This document shows, piece by piece, positions 15,848 through 23,101 of a stretch of DNA of 64,000 nt. The notes beneath the pieces are model-generated. The model had not been told where the DNA came from, did no database searches, and saw only the letters and a list, made by a program, of their open reading frames with translations. A program made the translations under genes and the position numbers. Origin of the DNA: Chitinophagaceae bacterium (lineage in GTDB: Bacteria; Bacteroidota; Bacteroidia; Chitinophagales; Chitinophagaceae); contig JAMLGU010000006.1 in the NCBI GenBank assembly GCA_023957575.1, positions 62,001 through 126,000 on the forward strand, read 5' to 3'. Position 1 is the stretch's first letter. Each line of letters starts with the position of its first letter.

Positions 15848-17391
15848 TTTCTCTTGCTTTTAAGATATTTATTATAAATCACTTCGCTCATGGTTTTGCC
15901 TTGAACCTTACTCTCTAACCATGAAATAATATCTAAGTAAGCCAAGGCACGTGTTTCAAAACGGTTGCCCTCTAAATGCTTAATTTTGCTCAGGAGTGTT
16001 TCAATTTCGGGGGTCAGTTGCCTGCGTGAAAATCTGAAAGAATTTCTGAAAAACCTGAACATTTCCTGCTCAATTACTGTCAGGTTCTTCATTTTTGACA
16101 TATATCTGTACACCGACCTTGTCAAATAATCCATCAAATCTACATTGCCCAATTCGTAATGCGCCAACAGATGCACAAGGCGGGCATAGCACTGCAAATC
16201 GGTGCGCAGCTCGGATGAATCATTGATGATTCGTTGAATATAATCAATACATGTACTGAAATCTCCGGAACCAAAATATAGTATGGCCATCTTATAGTTC
16301 AGCACCATAATCCGATGTTTATCAAGGAATAAGGCATATTCTGAAAGCTTTTCCTCAATATCGGGCACCTCTTTTAATCCTTCCTTAAACTGGCCGGTGA
16401 TGCTGTAGTAATTAAATTTGGCGCTGGCAATGTAAACAAATGATTGCACCCTGAAATTTTCATTTTGTTGCACACGTTTTGTATGCGAAAACGCTTCAAA
16501 ACGAGCCAAATCTTCCTCAAACTTCCGATAGTTGCGCAGGTCAAAATGGGCATTCAACAGATTGTGGTAAGCTTTAATGAAATTTCCGGTTTCCACTCTT
16601 TGCATGGTGGGTTTTTCATAAAAGAGGTTTACCCACTTTTGGGTGTAGCGGTAATATAGTTTAAAATCCTGCCGGATAAATGCATACCAGGTATAACTTT
16701 GATATAGATATAATCTTTCAAAGAAACCATCCTGATGAAATGAACCCGATGGCAGGTTTTGCCTGAAAAATTTTTTTACTTTTTCCTCTTCTCCTTCGTT
16801 TCGGGCGTGGCCGTTCGATATAAAAAAACCATACATCTGTAAAGAAAGGTTGGATAATCTGGACACCATATCCACCTTAATATTGGCTTCATTCGCTTCT
16901 TCCGAAAGCTCTTCAATACGGCTTACAAAAGTATCGGTAACATTCAGAGATTCAATTCTTTTTTCAAGCGATAAAATCTGGGGCAAAAAGAAAAACTTTT
17001 GATTCAGCTTGGCCGTTTCCTTCGCCTTGTCAATTACGCGCAGACTTTGATAAAAAAGACCCTTTTTGTATAAAATATGCGCAAAATCAAACATTTCGGT
17101 TAGTTGTAAATCCAGGCTATCGGTACTTTTTAGTAATCTAAGACTCGCTAAAACTTCTTTATAAAGATGCGCTTTCAGGTTGGATAACTGTGGTTTGGTA
17201 ACATCCCTAAGCCTTTTTAATAATACCCGTTCATCATAAGGCATAAGCTTGTCTATGGCATCAAAAAGTTTCACAATCTTCAGGTCTTCATTGCCAGAAC
17301 TACGCTTAATGTATAATTTGAAATGCCTTTTTTCAGATTTTTCAAGAGATTTTATAAGTTGAAATAGTATATCCGTTGGTTTGTTTGACAT
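15844..17391 (-). CDS. Large helical (TPR-like) protein, function unknown
   Basis: This 515-residue protein has no signal peptide or membrane segment. It consists mainly of paired amphipathic helices (FDFAHILYKKGLFYQSLRVI, FYQSLRVIDKAKETAKLNQK, YKMAILYFGSGDFSTCIDYI) with the spacing of tetratricopeptide-like repeats. The opening LIKSLEKSEKRHFKLYIKR is a pattern I associate with a conserved but unnamed Bacteroidota family. It is probably a cytoplasmic scaffold. It reads away from the small-RNA-like region at 17.4 kb, and one of the shared upstream elements of that region (17436) lies 45 bases upstream of its start. Confidence 0.75.
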   Translation of the reverse strand: MSNKPTDILFQLIKSLEKSEKRHFKLYIKRSSGNEDLKIVKLFDAIDKLMPYDERVLLKRLRDVTKPQLSNLKAHLYKEVLASLRLLKSTDSLDLQLTEMFDFAHILYKKGLFYQSLRVIDKAKETAKLNQKFFFLPQILSLEKRIESLNVTDTFVSRIEELSEEANEANIKVDMVSRLSNLSLQMYGFFISNGHARNEGEEEKVKKFFRQNLPSGSFHQDGFFERLYLYQSYTWYAFIRQDFKLYYRYTQKWVNLFYEKPTMQRVETGNFIKAYHNLLNAHFDLRNYRKFEEDLARFEAFSHTKRVQQNENFRVQSFVYIASAKFNYYSITGQFKEGLKEVPDIEEKLSEYALFLDKHRIMVLNYKMAILYFGSGDFSTCIDYIQRIINDSSELRTDLQCYARLVHLLAHYELGNVDLMDYLTRSVYRYMSKMKNLTVIEQEMFRFFRNSFRFSRRQLTPEIETLLSKIKHLEGNRFETRALAYLDIISWLESKVQGKTMSEVIYNKYLKSKRK

Positions 17392-17435
17392 ATTTCACAA
17401 ATGTAAACTGAATTTTAAAAATAATTAAATAATAT

Positions 17436-17597
17436 TTGGACATCATATATGAAATCTTCTATAATTCAATGTTTACAATGGTTTTAATAAAATTATAACA
17501 GTGTAGGAATGATAGAATCTGAAAAAATATATCTGTCATTGAATATAATTGGCAGTAGCTTTGCTCTTGTTAAACTGAATTGTAATTTTTACATTTG
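17436..17597 (+). promoter_or_regulatory. Upstream element and promoter of RNA cassette 1
   Basis: TTGGACATCATA lies at 17436-17447. The probable -7 box TACATTTG lies at 17590-17597, with a TTG 20 bases upstream of it. The same two parts, 120-121 bases apart, precede copies 2-4; here the distance is 154. Confidence 0.55.
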
Positions 17598-17600
17598 ATT

Positions 17601-17684
17601 TAACAGCTCAAAAGAGTTTAAAGATTTTTTCATATGGCAAGCAATCGTTAGAGGTCAGTCTGTTTCTACAGAAGGACCTTTTTT
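17601..17684 (+). ncRNA. Small RNA cassette, copy 1 (short form)
   Basis: The transcript is inferred to run from just after TACATTTG to the T run at 17679-17684, about 84 bases. It lacks the 5' hairpin and GCTG/CAGC hairpin of copies 2-4. It keeps the conserved core GGCAAGCAATCGTTAGAGG (17636-17654) and the terminator: AGGTC (17652-17656) pairs with GACCT (17675-17679), and an inner stem CTGT/ACAG encloses TTCT. Copies 2-4 have CCGT/ACGG at the inner stem, so both sides changed together, which supports folding. No known RNA family is recognised. Confidence 0.7.
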
Positions 17685-17859
17685 GTTTTGAAGAAGAAAC
17701 TTTTTAGCCCTGCTTTTCATTTTTCCCAAAAATTCAGTATCATTTAGCGGAGTATTAAAAATCCGGTTTGCAGTCAATTATGTAAAAAAATCAGATGTTT
17801 TCTTAATTGAACCAGAAAAATCAAGCTATTTTGTAAAAATTATGTAATACATATTATTG

Positions 17860-17988
17860 TTGGGCATCATAGCCAAAATGTTTGTATCACATTGATTATC
17901 AGATTTATATACATAAATATTTTGTTTTGAAATGCTAAATATATATAATTATTGTGTTGGAAATCGCAGTTTAATGATAGTATATTTG
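17860..17988 (+). promoter_or_regulatory. Upstream element and promoter of RNA cassette 2
   Basis: The distal element TTGGGCATCATA (17860-17871) lies 121 bases before the -7 box TATATTTG (17981-17988). A TTGG lies exactly 20 bases upstream of the -7 box, matching the -33/-7 layout of Bacteroidota promoters. Confidence 0.65.
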
Positions 17989-17991
17989 TAG

Positions 17992-18135
17992 CACAATTAC
18001 AAAATACAAAATGTAATTGCAGCAGAAAAGAAAAAGTGAGACAAAAGCTGTAGGCAGCACAAAACAGTATCAAGTTTTTTTCATATGGCAAGCAATCGTT
18101 AGAGGTCAGTCCGTTTCTACGGAAGGACCTTTTTT
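17992..18135 (+). ncRNA. Small RNA cassette, copy 2 (full form)
   Basis: About 144 bases. Parts in order: a 5' hairpin CAATTAC/GTAATTG (17994-18000 and 18013-18019), a purine-rich stretch (AGAAAAGAAAAAGTGAGAC), a hairpin GCTG-TAGG-CAGC, a linker ending in a T run, the core GGCAAGCAATCGTTAGAGG, and a terminator with stems AGGTC/GACCT and CCGT/ACGG followed by T6. Overlapping open frames are poor and are not shared as proteins with the other copies. An ATG-GCA-AGC-AAT-CGT-TAG micro-frame lies inside the core. Confidence 0.8.
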
Positions 18136-18318
18136 GTTTTCAGGAGGTTTTAGAGTCGCCATTTTATTCTTCAAAGTATTCGATACATTTTTTAAGCACA
18201 TTTTTTTCAAGGCCATTGTCGCAATGCGCGGCAATGCCTAACCCATACAGTGCGTCATAGAACTATAAAACCACTGTCATTCACAGCCTTTTTTGATCGT
18301 CATTTCGCCCTTCCCCAA

Positions 18319-18402
18319 CGTCATTTCGCAGCGAAGTGGAGAAATCTCACCGTTCTGGAAGCAAAAGATTTCTCGCTCCGTTGCACTCCGTTCGAAATGA
18401 CC
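18319..18402. repeat. Palindromic intergenic repeat A
   Basis: This is a long imperfect palindrome starting CGTCATTTCGCAGCGAAGTG and ending with its near reverse complement around TTCGAAATGAC. Such GTCATTTCG...CGAAATGAC palindromes are widespread noncoding repeats in Bacteroidota. A second copy follows at 18456. The open frame across both copies (18250-18552) is an artefact of the repeats. Confidence 0.75.
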
Positions 18403-18455
18403 ACGAAAAATAGAATGACGAGTAAAAATAACGGTCATTTCACAGCCTCCTTCAC

Positions 18456-18540
18456 CGTCATTTCGCAGCGTAGCGAAGAAATCTTATCCTTTTGGAAACG
18501 AGGAGATTCTTCACTTCGCTTCGCTACGTTCAGAATGACG
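18456..18540. repeat. Palindromic intergenic repeat B
   Basis: CGTCATTTCGCAGCGTAGCG at the left is mirrored by CGCTACGTTCAGAATGACG at the right, with AAGAAATCTT- and AGATTCTT-type inner arms. It is related to repeat A but differs in the arms and loop. Both sit between RNA copies 2 and 3, which explains the larger gap between those copies. Confidence 0.75.
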
Positions 18541-18738
18541 CGAAAAAAGTAATTGTTTTGAAATGATGAAATGAAAAACAATTTTTTGCTACACTTTTTC
18601 AAAGGAATTTCTACGAGGCAACCGAAATGATGTTAATCTTTATTATTCTATAATTTTATTACGTCTTTTTTAAGACTTTAAATACAAAAACATACGGCAA
18701 CAACTATTTTTTCAATTAAATTTCTCTTAAAAATTGGC

Positions 18739-18867
18739 TTGGAAATCATAGAGTTAATTTATATATATTACTGTATATCAATATATTATAAAGAGACGAC
18801 CCTTTTTGATATCCCAAATTTGGCTATTAGTTATGTTGGATGGCCTGATTTTTGAATAGTATATTTG
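18739..18867 (+). promoter_or_regulatory. Upstream element and promoter of RNA cassette 3
   Basis: The distal element TTGGAAATCATA (18739-18750) is preceded by ATTGGC, and lies 121 bases before the -7 box TATATTTG (18860-18867). TTGG again lies exactly 20 bases upstream of the -7 box. Confidence 0.65.
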
Positions 18868-18870
18868 CAT

Positions 18871-19014
18871 ATCAATTACAGGGAACAACAGATAATTGAT
18901 GAGGAAAAAGAAAAGCGAGGCAAAAGCTGTAGGCAGCACAAATTAGTATCAAGATTTTTTCATATGGCAAGCAATCGTTAGAGGTCAGTCCGTTTCTACG
19001 GAAGGACCTTTTTT
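18871..19014 (+). ncRNA. Small RNA cassette, copy 3 (full form)
   Basis: About 144 bases with the same parts as copy 2. The 5' hairpin is ATCAATTA (18871-18878) with TAATTGAT (18893-18900). Its outer pairs differ from copies 2 and 4 but remain complementary. The middle contains AAAAGCTGTAGGCAGCACAA, and the 3' part holds the core and a terminator identical to copies 2 and 4. A purine stretch GAGGAAAAAGAAAAGCGAGG follows the first hairpin. Confidence 0.8.
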
Positions 19015-19093
19015 GTTTTTATATAAGTATCCTTTAGATGATGAATAACCAACCGGATACTTAACCTGAAAACTTAAAGATTTTGATAAATAC

Positions 19094-19195
19094 TAAATTT
19101 GGAGTACCATCATAGGCAAGTCAATCGTTAGAATCAGTCGGAAAATAATAAGCATCTCAAACCAACATCACTCAATCGGCGCTTATATTTTTTTT
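19094..19195 (+). ncRNA. Diverged short member of the RNA family with its own promoter
   Basis: TAAATTTG (19094-19101) fits the -7 box. The sequence then reads ATAGGCAAGTCAATCGTTAG, a changed copy of the core, followed by AATCAGTCGG. The copy 2-4 terminator is replaced by a different one: ATAAGC (19148-19153) pairs with GCTTAT (19181-19186) and eight Ts follow. The order promoter, core, hairpin and T run is kept although the sequence has drifted. The ATG of the core is lost. Confidence 0.55.
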
Positions 19196-19203
19196 CAATA
19201 CTA

Positions 19204-19250
19204 CAAGCAATCATTAGAGGTCGTTATGCGATGCGAAAATTGCATTTTTT
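19204..19250 (+). ncRNA. Degenerate core with a short terminator-like hairpin
   Basis: CAAGCAATCATTAGAGGTCG matches the family core with one change. It is followed by ATGC (19231-19234) / GCAT (19242-19245) and six Ts. I see no promoter of its own. It is probably a remnant of the cassette. Confidence 0.4.
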
Positions 19251-19504
19251 CAAATGCGCTGCTAAAGTAGAGCTAAATTTTTAATCGGCAATGAGAATTT
19301 TCAAATTTCCTTAACAAAATGACGAAAAACATATTTTGTACCCTGTTTTTTAATCATTTGAACTAATTATGTTAACATTAATTTTAATGTATTGAAAATA
19401 ATTGGCTTGGTTCCCGGGTGGATCAAAATTTAATTTTTCAGTTTCTTTTTTGAAAAGCGTAGTATTTTGAGAAAAATTCAGCTTTTAAATATAAAAAAAT
19501 CATC

Positions 19505-19632
19505 TTGGACATCATAGAATATATTTCATAAATTATTGACTATCAATTACACATAAAATAATTTGTAATTTTGACATAATAAAATGAACCATATATTGGC
19601 TTGGAATCGCCTGTTCTGAAGTACTATCTTTA
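19505..19632 (+). promoter_or_regulatory. Upstream element and promoter of RNA cassette 4
   Basis: The distal element TTGGACATCATA (19505-19516) lies 120 bases before TATCTTTA (19625-19632), a -7 box with one change. TTGG (19601-19604) lies 20 bases upstream of the -7 box within ATTGGCTTGG. That 10-base word also occurs at 19401-19410 and in the distal element of copy 3. Confidence 0.6.
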
Positions 19633-19635
19633 TGT

Positions 19636-19774
19636 TACAATTACACAATGCAATTGTAAAGAGAAAAAGAAAAAGTGAGACAAAAGCTGTAGGCAGCACA
19701 AAATAGTATCAAGTTTTTTTCATATGGCAAGCAATCGTTAGAGGTCAGTCCGTTTCTACGGAAGGACCTTTTTT
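19636..19774 (+). ncRNA. Small RNA cassette, copy 4 (full form)
   Basis: About 139 bases. The 5' hairpin is TTACAATT (19635-19642) with AATTGTAA (19652-19659) and has a shorter loop than copies 2 and 3. From the purine stretch onward it is nearly identical to copy 2, including GTGAGACAAAAGCTGTAGGC, the core, and the CCGT/ACGG terminator. It ends 185 bases before the pabB start, so it is not an attenuator placed directly ahead of that gene. Confidence 0.8.
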
Positions 19775-19959
19775 GTTTTTAGCAGGTTTTATCTTTTCCT
19801 TCTTCCATTTCCCTCTAAAATCAGTTATTTTTTATCAGCTGATTTGCTTCCATTCTTAAAAATTTCCAAAAATCAAAGCTTATTTTAATTGAGTTTTATT
19901 TAATATTCACTAAAAATTTACTGAATAATAACGGATATTTGGAGCCTATTTGATCGGTA

Positions 19960-20928
19960 ATGGACTTAAAACAATTTTCGGAACAGATATCGGCTTTTGC
20001 TGCACAAAATGAAAGCTTTATATTCATTATTGATTTTGAACTCGCTAAGCCCTTGATTTACAGGTTGAACGAGGCCGCAGAACACGGTATATTCTACAAT
20101 GTCAATGGAACGACCAACCGAAAGAATAGCGGGGTTGCAACTCCGGTACACATCAAACCGACTCCCATTGACAAAAAATTTTATACCGACAGGTTTGATA
20201 AAGTGGTGAGCCATATAAAAAAGGGCGATTCTTTTCTGCTGAACCTGACCTTCCCCACTGTGATAGAAATCAATCTGACACTGAGTGAAATCTTCGATTT
20301 GGCAGTAGCGCCATATAAATTGTTGCTGGAAGATGAGTTTGTATTGTTTTCGCCGGAGTGCTTTGTCCGTATTTCGGATGACAAAATCTTCACCTACCCC
20401 ATGAAAGGCACTATAAATGCCCATTCCGAAGATGCAGAAAATCAGCTGTTGAACAATGAAAAGGAAGCCTGGGAACATAATACCATTGTGGACCTGATGC
20501 GCAACGACCTTTCGATGGTGGCCACTGATGTAAGGGTTGAAAAATTCAGGTTTGTGCAGAAAATCAGGACGCACAAGGGAGAAATACTGCAGACGAGTTC
20601 AGAAATTTCGGGGAAGCTGCCTGCCAACTGGCAGTATAACCTGGGAGAAATACTGCTCAAATTACTTCCGGCAGGATCGGTGAGCGGCGCACCCAAACAA
20701 AGAACGGTTGAAATCATCCGGAACACCGAGGCAATGACGCGCGGCTATTATTGCGGAGTTTTTGGCATTTATGACAAAGGCCGGTTAGATAGCGCCGTGA
20801 TGATCAGATACATAGAAAAAAAAGACGGAAAAATGTTTTTCAGAAGTGGCGGCGGTATTACGGCACAGAGTAATGCGGACGAAGAATACAATGAATTATT
20901 AAATAAGATATATGTACCCACTCTTTGA
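19960..20928 (+). CDS. pabB: Aminodeoxychorismate synthase component I
   Basis: This 322-residue chorismate-binding enzyme is of the short type that lacks the N-terminal half of PabB. The signature TYPMKGTINA matches the PIKGT motif with the lysine that marks aminodeoxychorismate synthase rather than anthranilate synthase. Other family blocks are VDLMRNDLSMVA, LPAGSVSGAPKQRTVEII, GYYCGVFGIYD and RSGGGITAQSNADEEYNE. It makes 4-amino-4-deoxychorismate for folate together with a glutaminase (PabA), which is not in the window. It overlaps pabC by 17 bases, so translation is likely coupled. Confidence 0.92.
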   Translation: MDLKQFSEQISAFAAQNESFIFIIDFELAKPLIYRLNEAAEHGIFYNVNGTTNRKNSGVATPVHIKPTPIDKKFYTDRFDKVVSHIKKGDSFLLNLTFPTVIEINLTLSEIFDLAVAPYKLLLEDEFVLFSPECFVRISDDKIFTYPMKGTINAHSEDAENQLLNNEKEAWEHNTIVDLMRNDLSMVATDVRVEKFRFVQKIRTHKGEILQTSSEISGKLPANWQYNLGEILLKLLPAGSVSGAPKQRTVEIIRNTEAMTRGYYCGVFGIYDKGRLDSAVMIRYIEKKDGKMFFRSGGGITAQSNADEEYNELLNKIYVPTL

Positions 20929-21508
20929 AACAATCTGCATCAACAACGGTCTGCTGATGCATGGTAAATGGCATGAGCAGCGATTTGAAAACGCTTACCG
21001 GATTTATTACGGTAAAAATCCGGCATATCGCCTTTTTGACGAAATAGAAATACCGGAAGCGTGTAACCGGGGTCTTTTTAAACTAAGGATCAGCTATAAT
21101 GAATTTTCAAAAATCACCGAGGCTGAAAAATATACCATTAAAGATATCCGCACTTTAAAACTTGTGGAAGATAACCTAATCAATTACAACCTGAAGCTAA
21201 CCGACAGAACGCAATTGAACTATTTGTTTTCGAAAAGAGGCGATTGCGATGATATTTTAATCGTTAAAAACGGATTGGTAACGGACACACTGTACTGCAA
21301 TATTGTTTTTTCGGATGGCGCCGGATGGTTTACCCCCTCTGCACCTCTGCTCAAAGGCACAGCCAGAGCGCGGCTGATTGCAGAAGGCAGAATCAGTGAG
21401 AAAGCAATAACCGCTGACGATATCCTGAGTTACCGGCATTTCAAACTCATCAATGCCATGAGGGATTTTGAGATGGTGGAAGCTGTGGAAGTGGAAAATA
21501 TCAAATGA
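20912..21508 (+). CDS. pabC: Aminodeoxychorismate lyase (class IV PLP enzyme)
   Basis: This 198-residue protein belongs to the class IV aminotransferase fold. It starts MYPLFETICINNGLLMHGKW, and the expected PLP lysine lies near LFKLRISYNEF. The later block DDILIVKNGLVTDTLYCNIV and TPSAPLLKGTARARLI are typical of 4-amino-4-deoxychorismate lyase and branched-chain relatives. It is on the short side for the family. Its position, overlapping pabB by 17 bases, makes the folate step the best reading: conversion of aminodeoxychorismate to p-aminobenzoate. An insertion sequence begins 12 bases after the stop. Confidence 0.88.
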   Translation: MYPLFETICINNGLLMHGKWHEQRFENAYRIYYGKNPAYRLFDEIEIPEACNRGLFKLRISYNEFSKITEAEKYTIKDIRTLKLVEDNLINYNLKLTDRTQLNYLFSKRGDCDDILIVKNGLVTDTLYCNIVFSDGAGWFTPSAPLLKGTARARLIAEGRISEKAITADDILSYRHFKLINAMRDFEMVEAVEVENIK

Positions 21509-21520
21509 AAGATTCTATTT

Positions 21521-23037
21521 ACCCAAATTTAGCTTAGATTTTATACACTACACAGTTTTTCTAGCTGTAACCCATCAATGACGGCAAAAATTTGATGGTG
21601 TAATTTTTTTTATTTTACTTTGTAGTGTATAAAATGTACATTACATGGCTTTTATTAGAAAAATAAAAAAAGGAGATGCCACCTATCTTGCAAAGGTTGA
21701 GTCCTATAGAGAAGGAGGAAAGGTAAAGCAGCGAGTACTTGAGTATGTTGGCAAAGAAGAAAATGGCGTACCAATTCAAAAGATAGATATCAATAAGATA
21801 GAAGTTGAGAATGTTAAGCAATATGCAGATATAACCATTCTGTATCAGTTAGCCTTAGAATTAAAATTAAATTATCTGTTGGGCAGGTATCATAAGCCAA
21901 TTATCGCCTTGCTCATTGCGCACCTGATTTGCAAGGGAAGTATATTGAGGATATCCAGGTGGATAGAGAACTCAACTATCAAAGAAGTAATTGGGTTAGA
22001 TGAGTTGACAACTAGAATGTTGTATGATGCTCTGGATTATTTGGATGAATGTAATTTTGACACTGTTGAGCAAAGTATTTTTGAATATTGGTTACAACTT
22101 GATCCTAGCGACAACAAAGCATTTGTGTTAGACGTAACGGATACTTATTATAACGGAAAACACGATCTCTCTACACAACGAAAAGGTAAAGATGGTAAAG
22201 TTTCAAAACTTATTCAAATAGGGCTTGGCGTTAGTTTTGGGAACGGATTTCCTATTTTTCACAAATCCTATAACGGAAATATTTCCAATATAAAAATTCT
22301 TGAGGACCTAATGAGAGTAATGGCGCAAAGAGGCATACCTACCGTAGTTATGGACAGAGGTTTTTATAGTGAATCCAATGTACTGGATCTGGATAAATTA
22401 AAAATGAAAATAATAGTCGGTGTAAAGCAATCAGCAGGAATAAAGAAAAACATTTTAGATAAGATAGAAAGAGATAAAATTTATGCAGCTAAGAATCAGG
22501 TAACCTTGAAAGATACTTTTGTATATGTACAGGAGGTAAAATTTCTTTTTGGGAAGATGATAGTAATATACAATCCTAAATATGAGGCATTGAAAAGAGA
22601 CAGGATGTTGGCCGACGAAGCGACAGATATTGAAGTAAAATATGTTGGATATTCATTAATATTCCACAACACCAAATTAAAGCCGGATGAAGTGGTTAAA
22701 AAATATTTTGATAAAAATATAGTCGAAAGAAGCTTCCGGACAATGAAAGGTGATGTTCAGCTTCATCCCATAAGACTGTGGTTACCCAAAAGAGTTGATG
22801 CCCACATTAAAATTTGTTATTTATCCATGTGTCTGCTATCATTAATAAAATTCAGGTGTAAAAAAATAAGTGCATCACCGGGGGAAGTTATTCAGGATTT
22901 ACAAACAATTTACAAAGTGAATCTGAAGCACTCCAAGACCAGACAAAAATTTACTAAGGTGGTAACCTTATCTAATCAGCAAAAAAATATTTTAAAGGCT
23001 TTAAAGTGTAGTGTATAAAATAGCCCCTAAATTTGGG
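21521..23037 (+). mobile_element. Complete IS1634-like insertion sequence with TATTT duplication
   Basis: Inverted repeats at 21520-21553 and 23006-23039 agree at 29 of 34 positions and start TACCCAAATTTAG. TATTT occurs immediately outside both ends (21516-21520 and 23038-23042), consistent with a 5-bp target duplication; the base next to the repeat makes the exact limit uncertain by one. A hairpin with T run (CCATCAA 21572-21578, TTGATGG 21592-21598) lies ahead of the transposase gene. The inner repeat word also recurs inverted just before the gene (GTAGTGTATAAAA near 21622). The element sits between the convergent pabC and uvrA genes, so it breaks neither. Confidence 0.9.
21645..23018 (+). 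CDS. IS1634 family DDE transposase
   Basis: This 457-residue transposase is intact. It opens with MAFIRKIKKGDATYLAKVES, a short strand-rich start shared by IS1634 relatives. The acidic triad is likely D in FVLDVTDTYYNGKHD, D in TVVMDRGFYSESNVL, and E in KNIVERSFRTMKGDVQLHPI. It is distinct from the transposase at 1620: length, termini and motifs differ. The stop codon overlaps the right inverted repeat. The intact frame plus a recognisable target duplication suggest recent transposition. Confidence 0.92.
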   Translation: MAFIRKIKKGDATYLAKVESYREGGKVKQRVLEYVGKEENGVPIQKIDINKIEVENVKQYADITILYQLALELKLNYLLGRYHKPIIALLIAHLICKGSILRISRWIENSTIKEVIGLDELTTRMLYDALDYLDECNFDTVEQSIFEYWLQLDPSDNKAFVLDVTDTYYNGKHDLSTQRKGKDGKVSKLIQIGLGVSFGNGFPIFHKSYNGNISNIKILEDLMRVMAQRGIPTVVMDRGFYSESNVLDLDKLKMKIIVGVKQSAGIKKNILDKIERDKIYAAKNQVTLKDTFVYVQEVKFLFGKMIVIYNPKYEALKRDRMLADEATDIEVKYVGYSLIFHNTKLKPDEVVKKYFDKNIVERSFRTMKGDVQLHPIRLWLPKRVDAHIKICYLSMCLLSLIKFRCKKISASPGEVIQDLQTIYKVNLKHSKTRQKFTKVVTLSNQQKNILKALKCSV

Positions 23038-23101
23038 TATTTAAAATTAATAATTGAAAGGAAAAAGACTTGATATAAAAAGTAAAATAAACCTTCTCTT
23101 G

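Noticed and set aside
18250..18552. A 100-codon open frame on the plus strand
   Set aside because: It is made almost entirely of two copies of the CGTCATTTCG palindromic repeat; the residues simply repeat with it and show no protein family features.
17601..19774. Repeats in this stretch as a CRISPR array
   Set aside because: The units are over 80 bases, lie 450-870 bases apart, carry promoters and terminators, and no cas gene is near. They do not have the repeat-spacer form.
19966..20574. A 202-codon minus-strand open frame
   Set aside because: Antisense to pabB, with low-complexity residues and no independent support.
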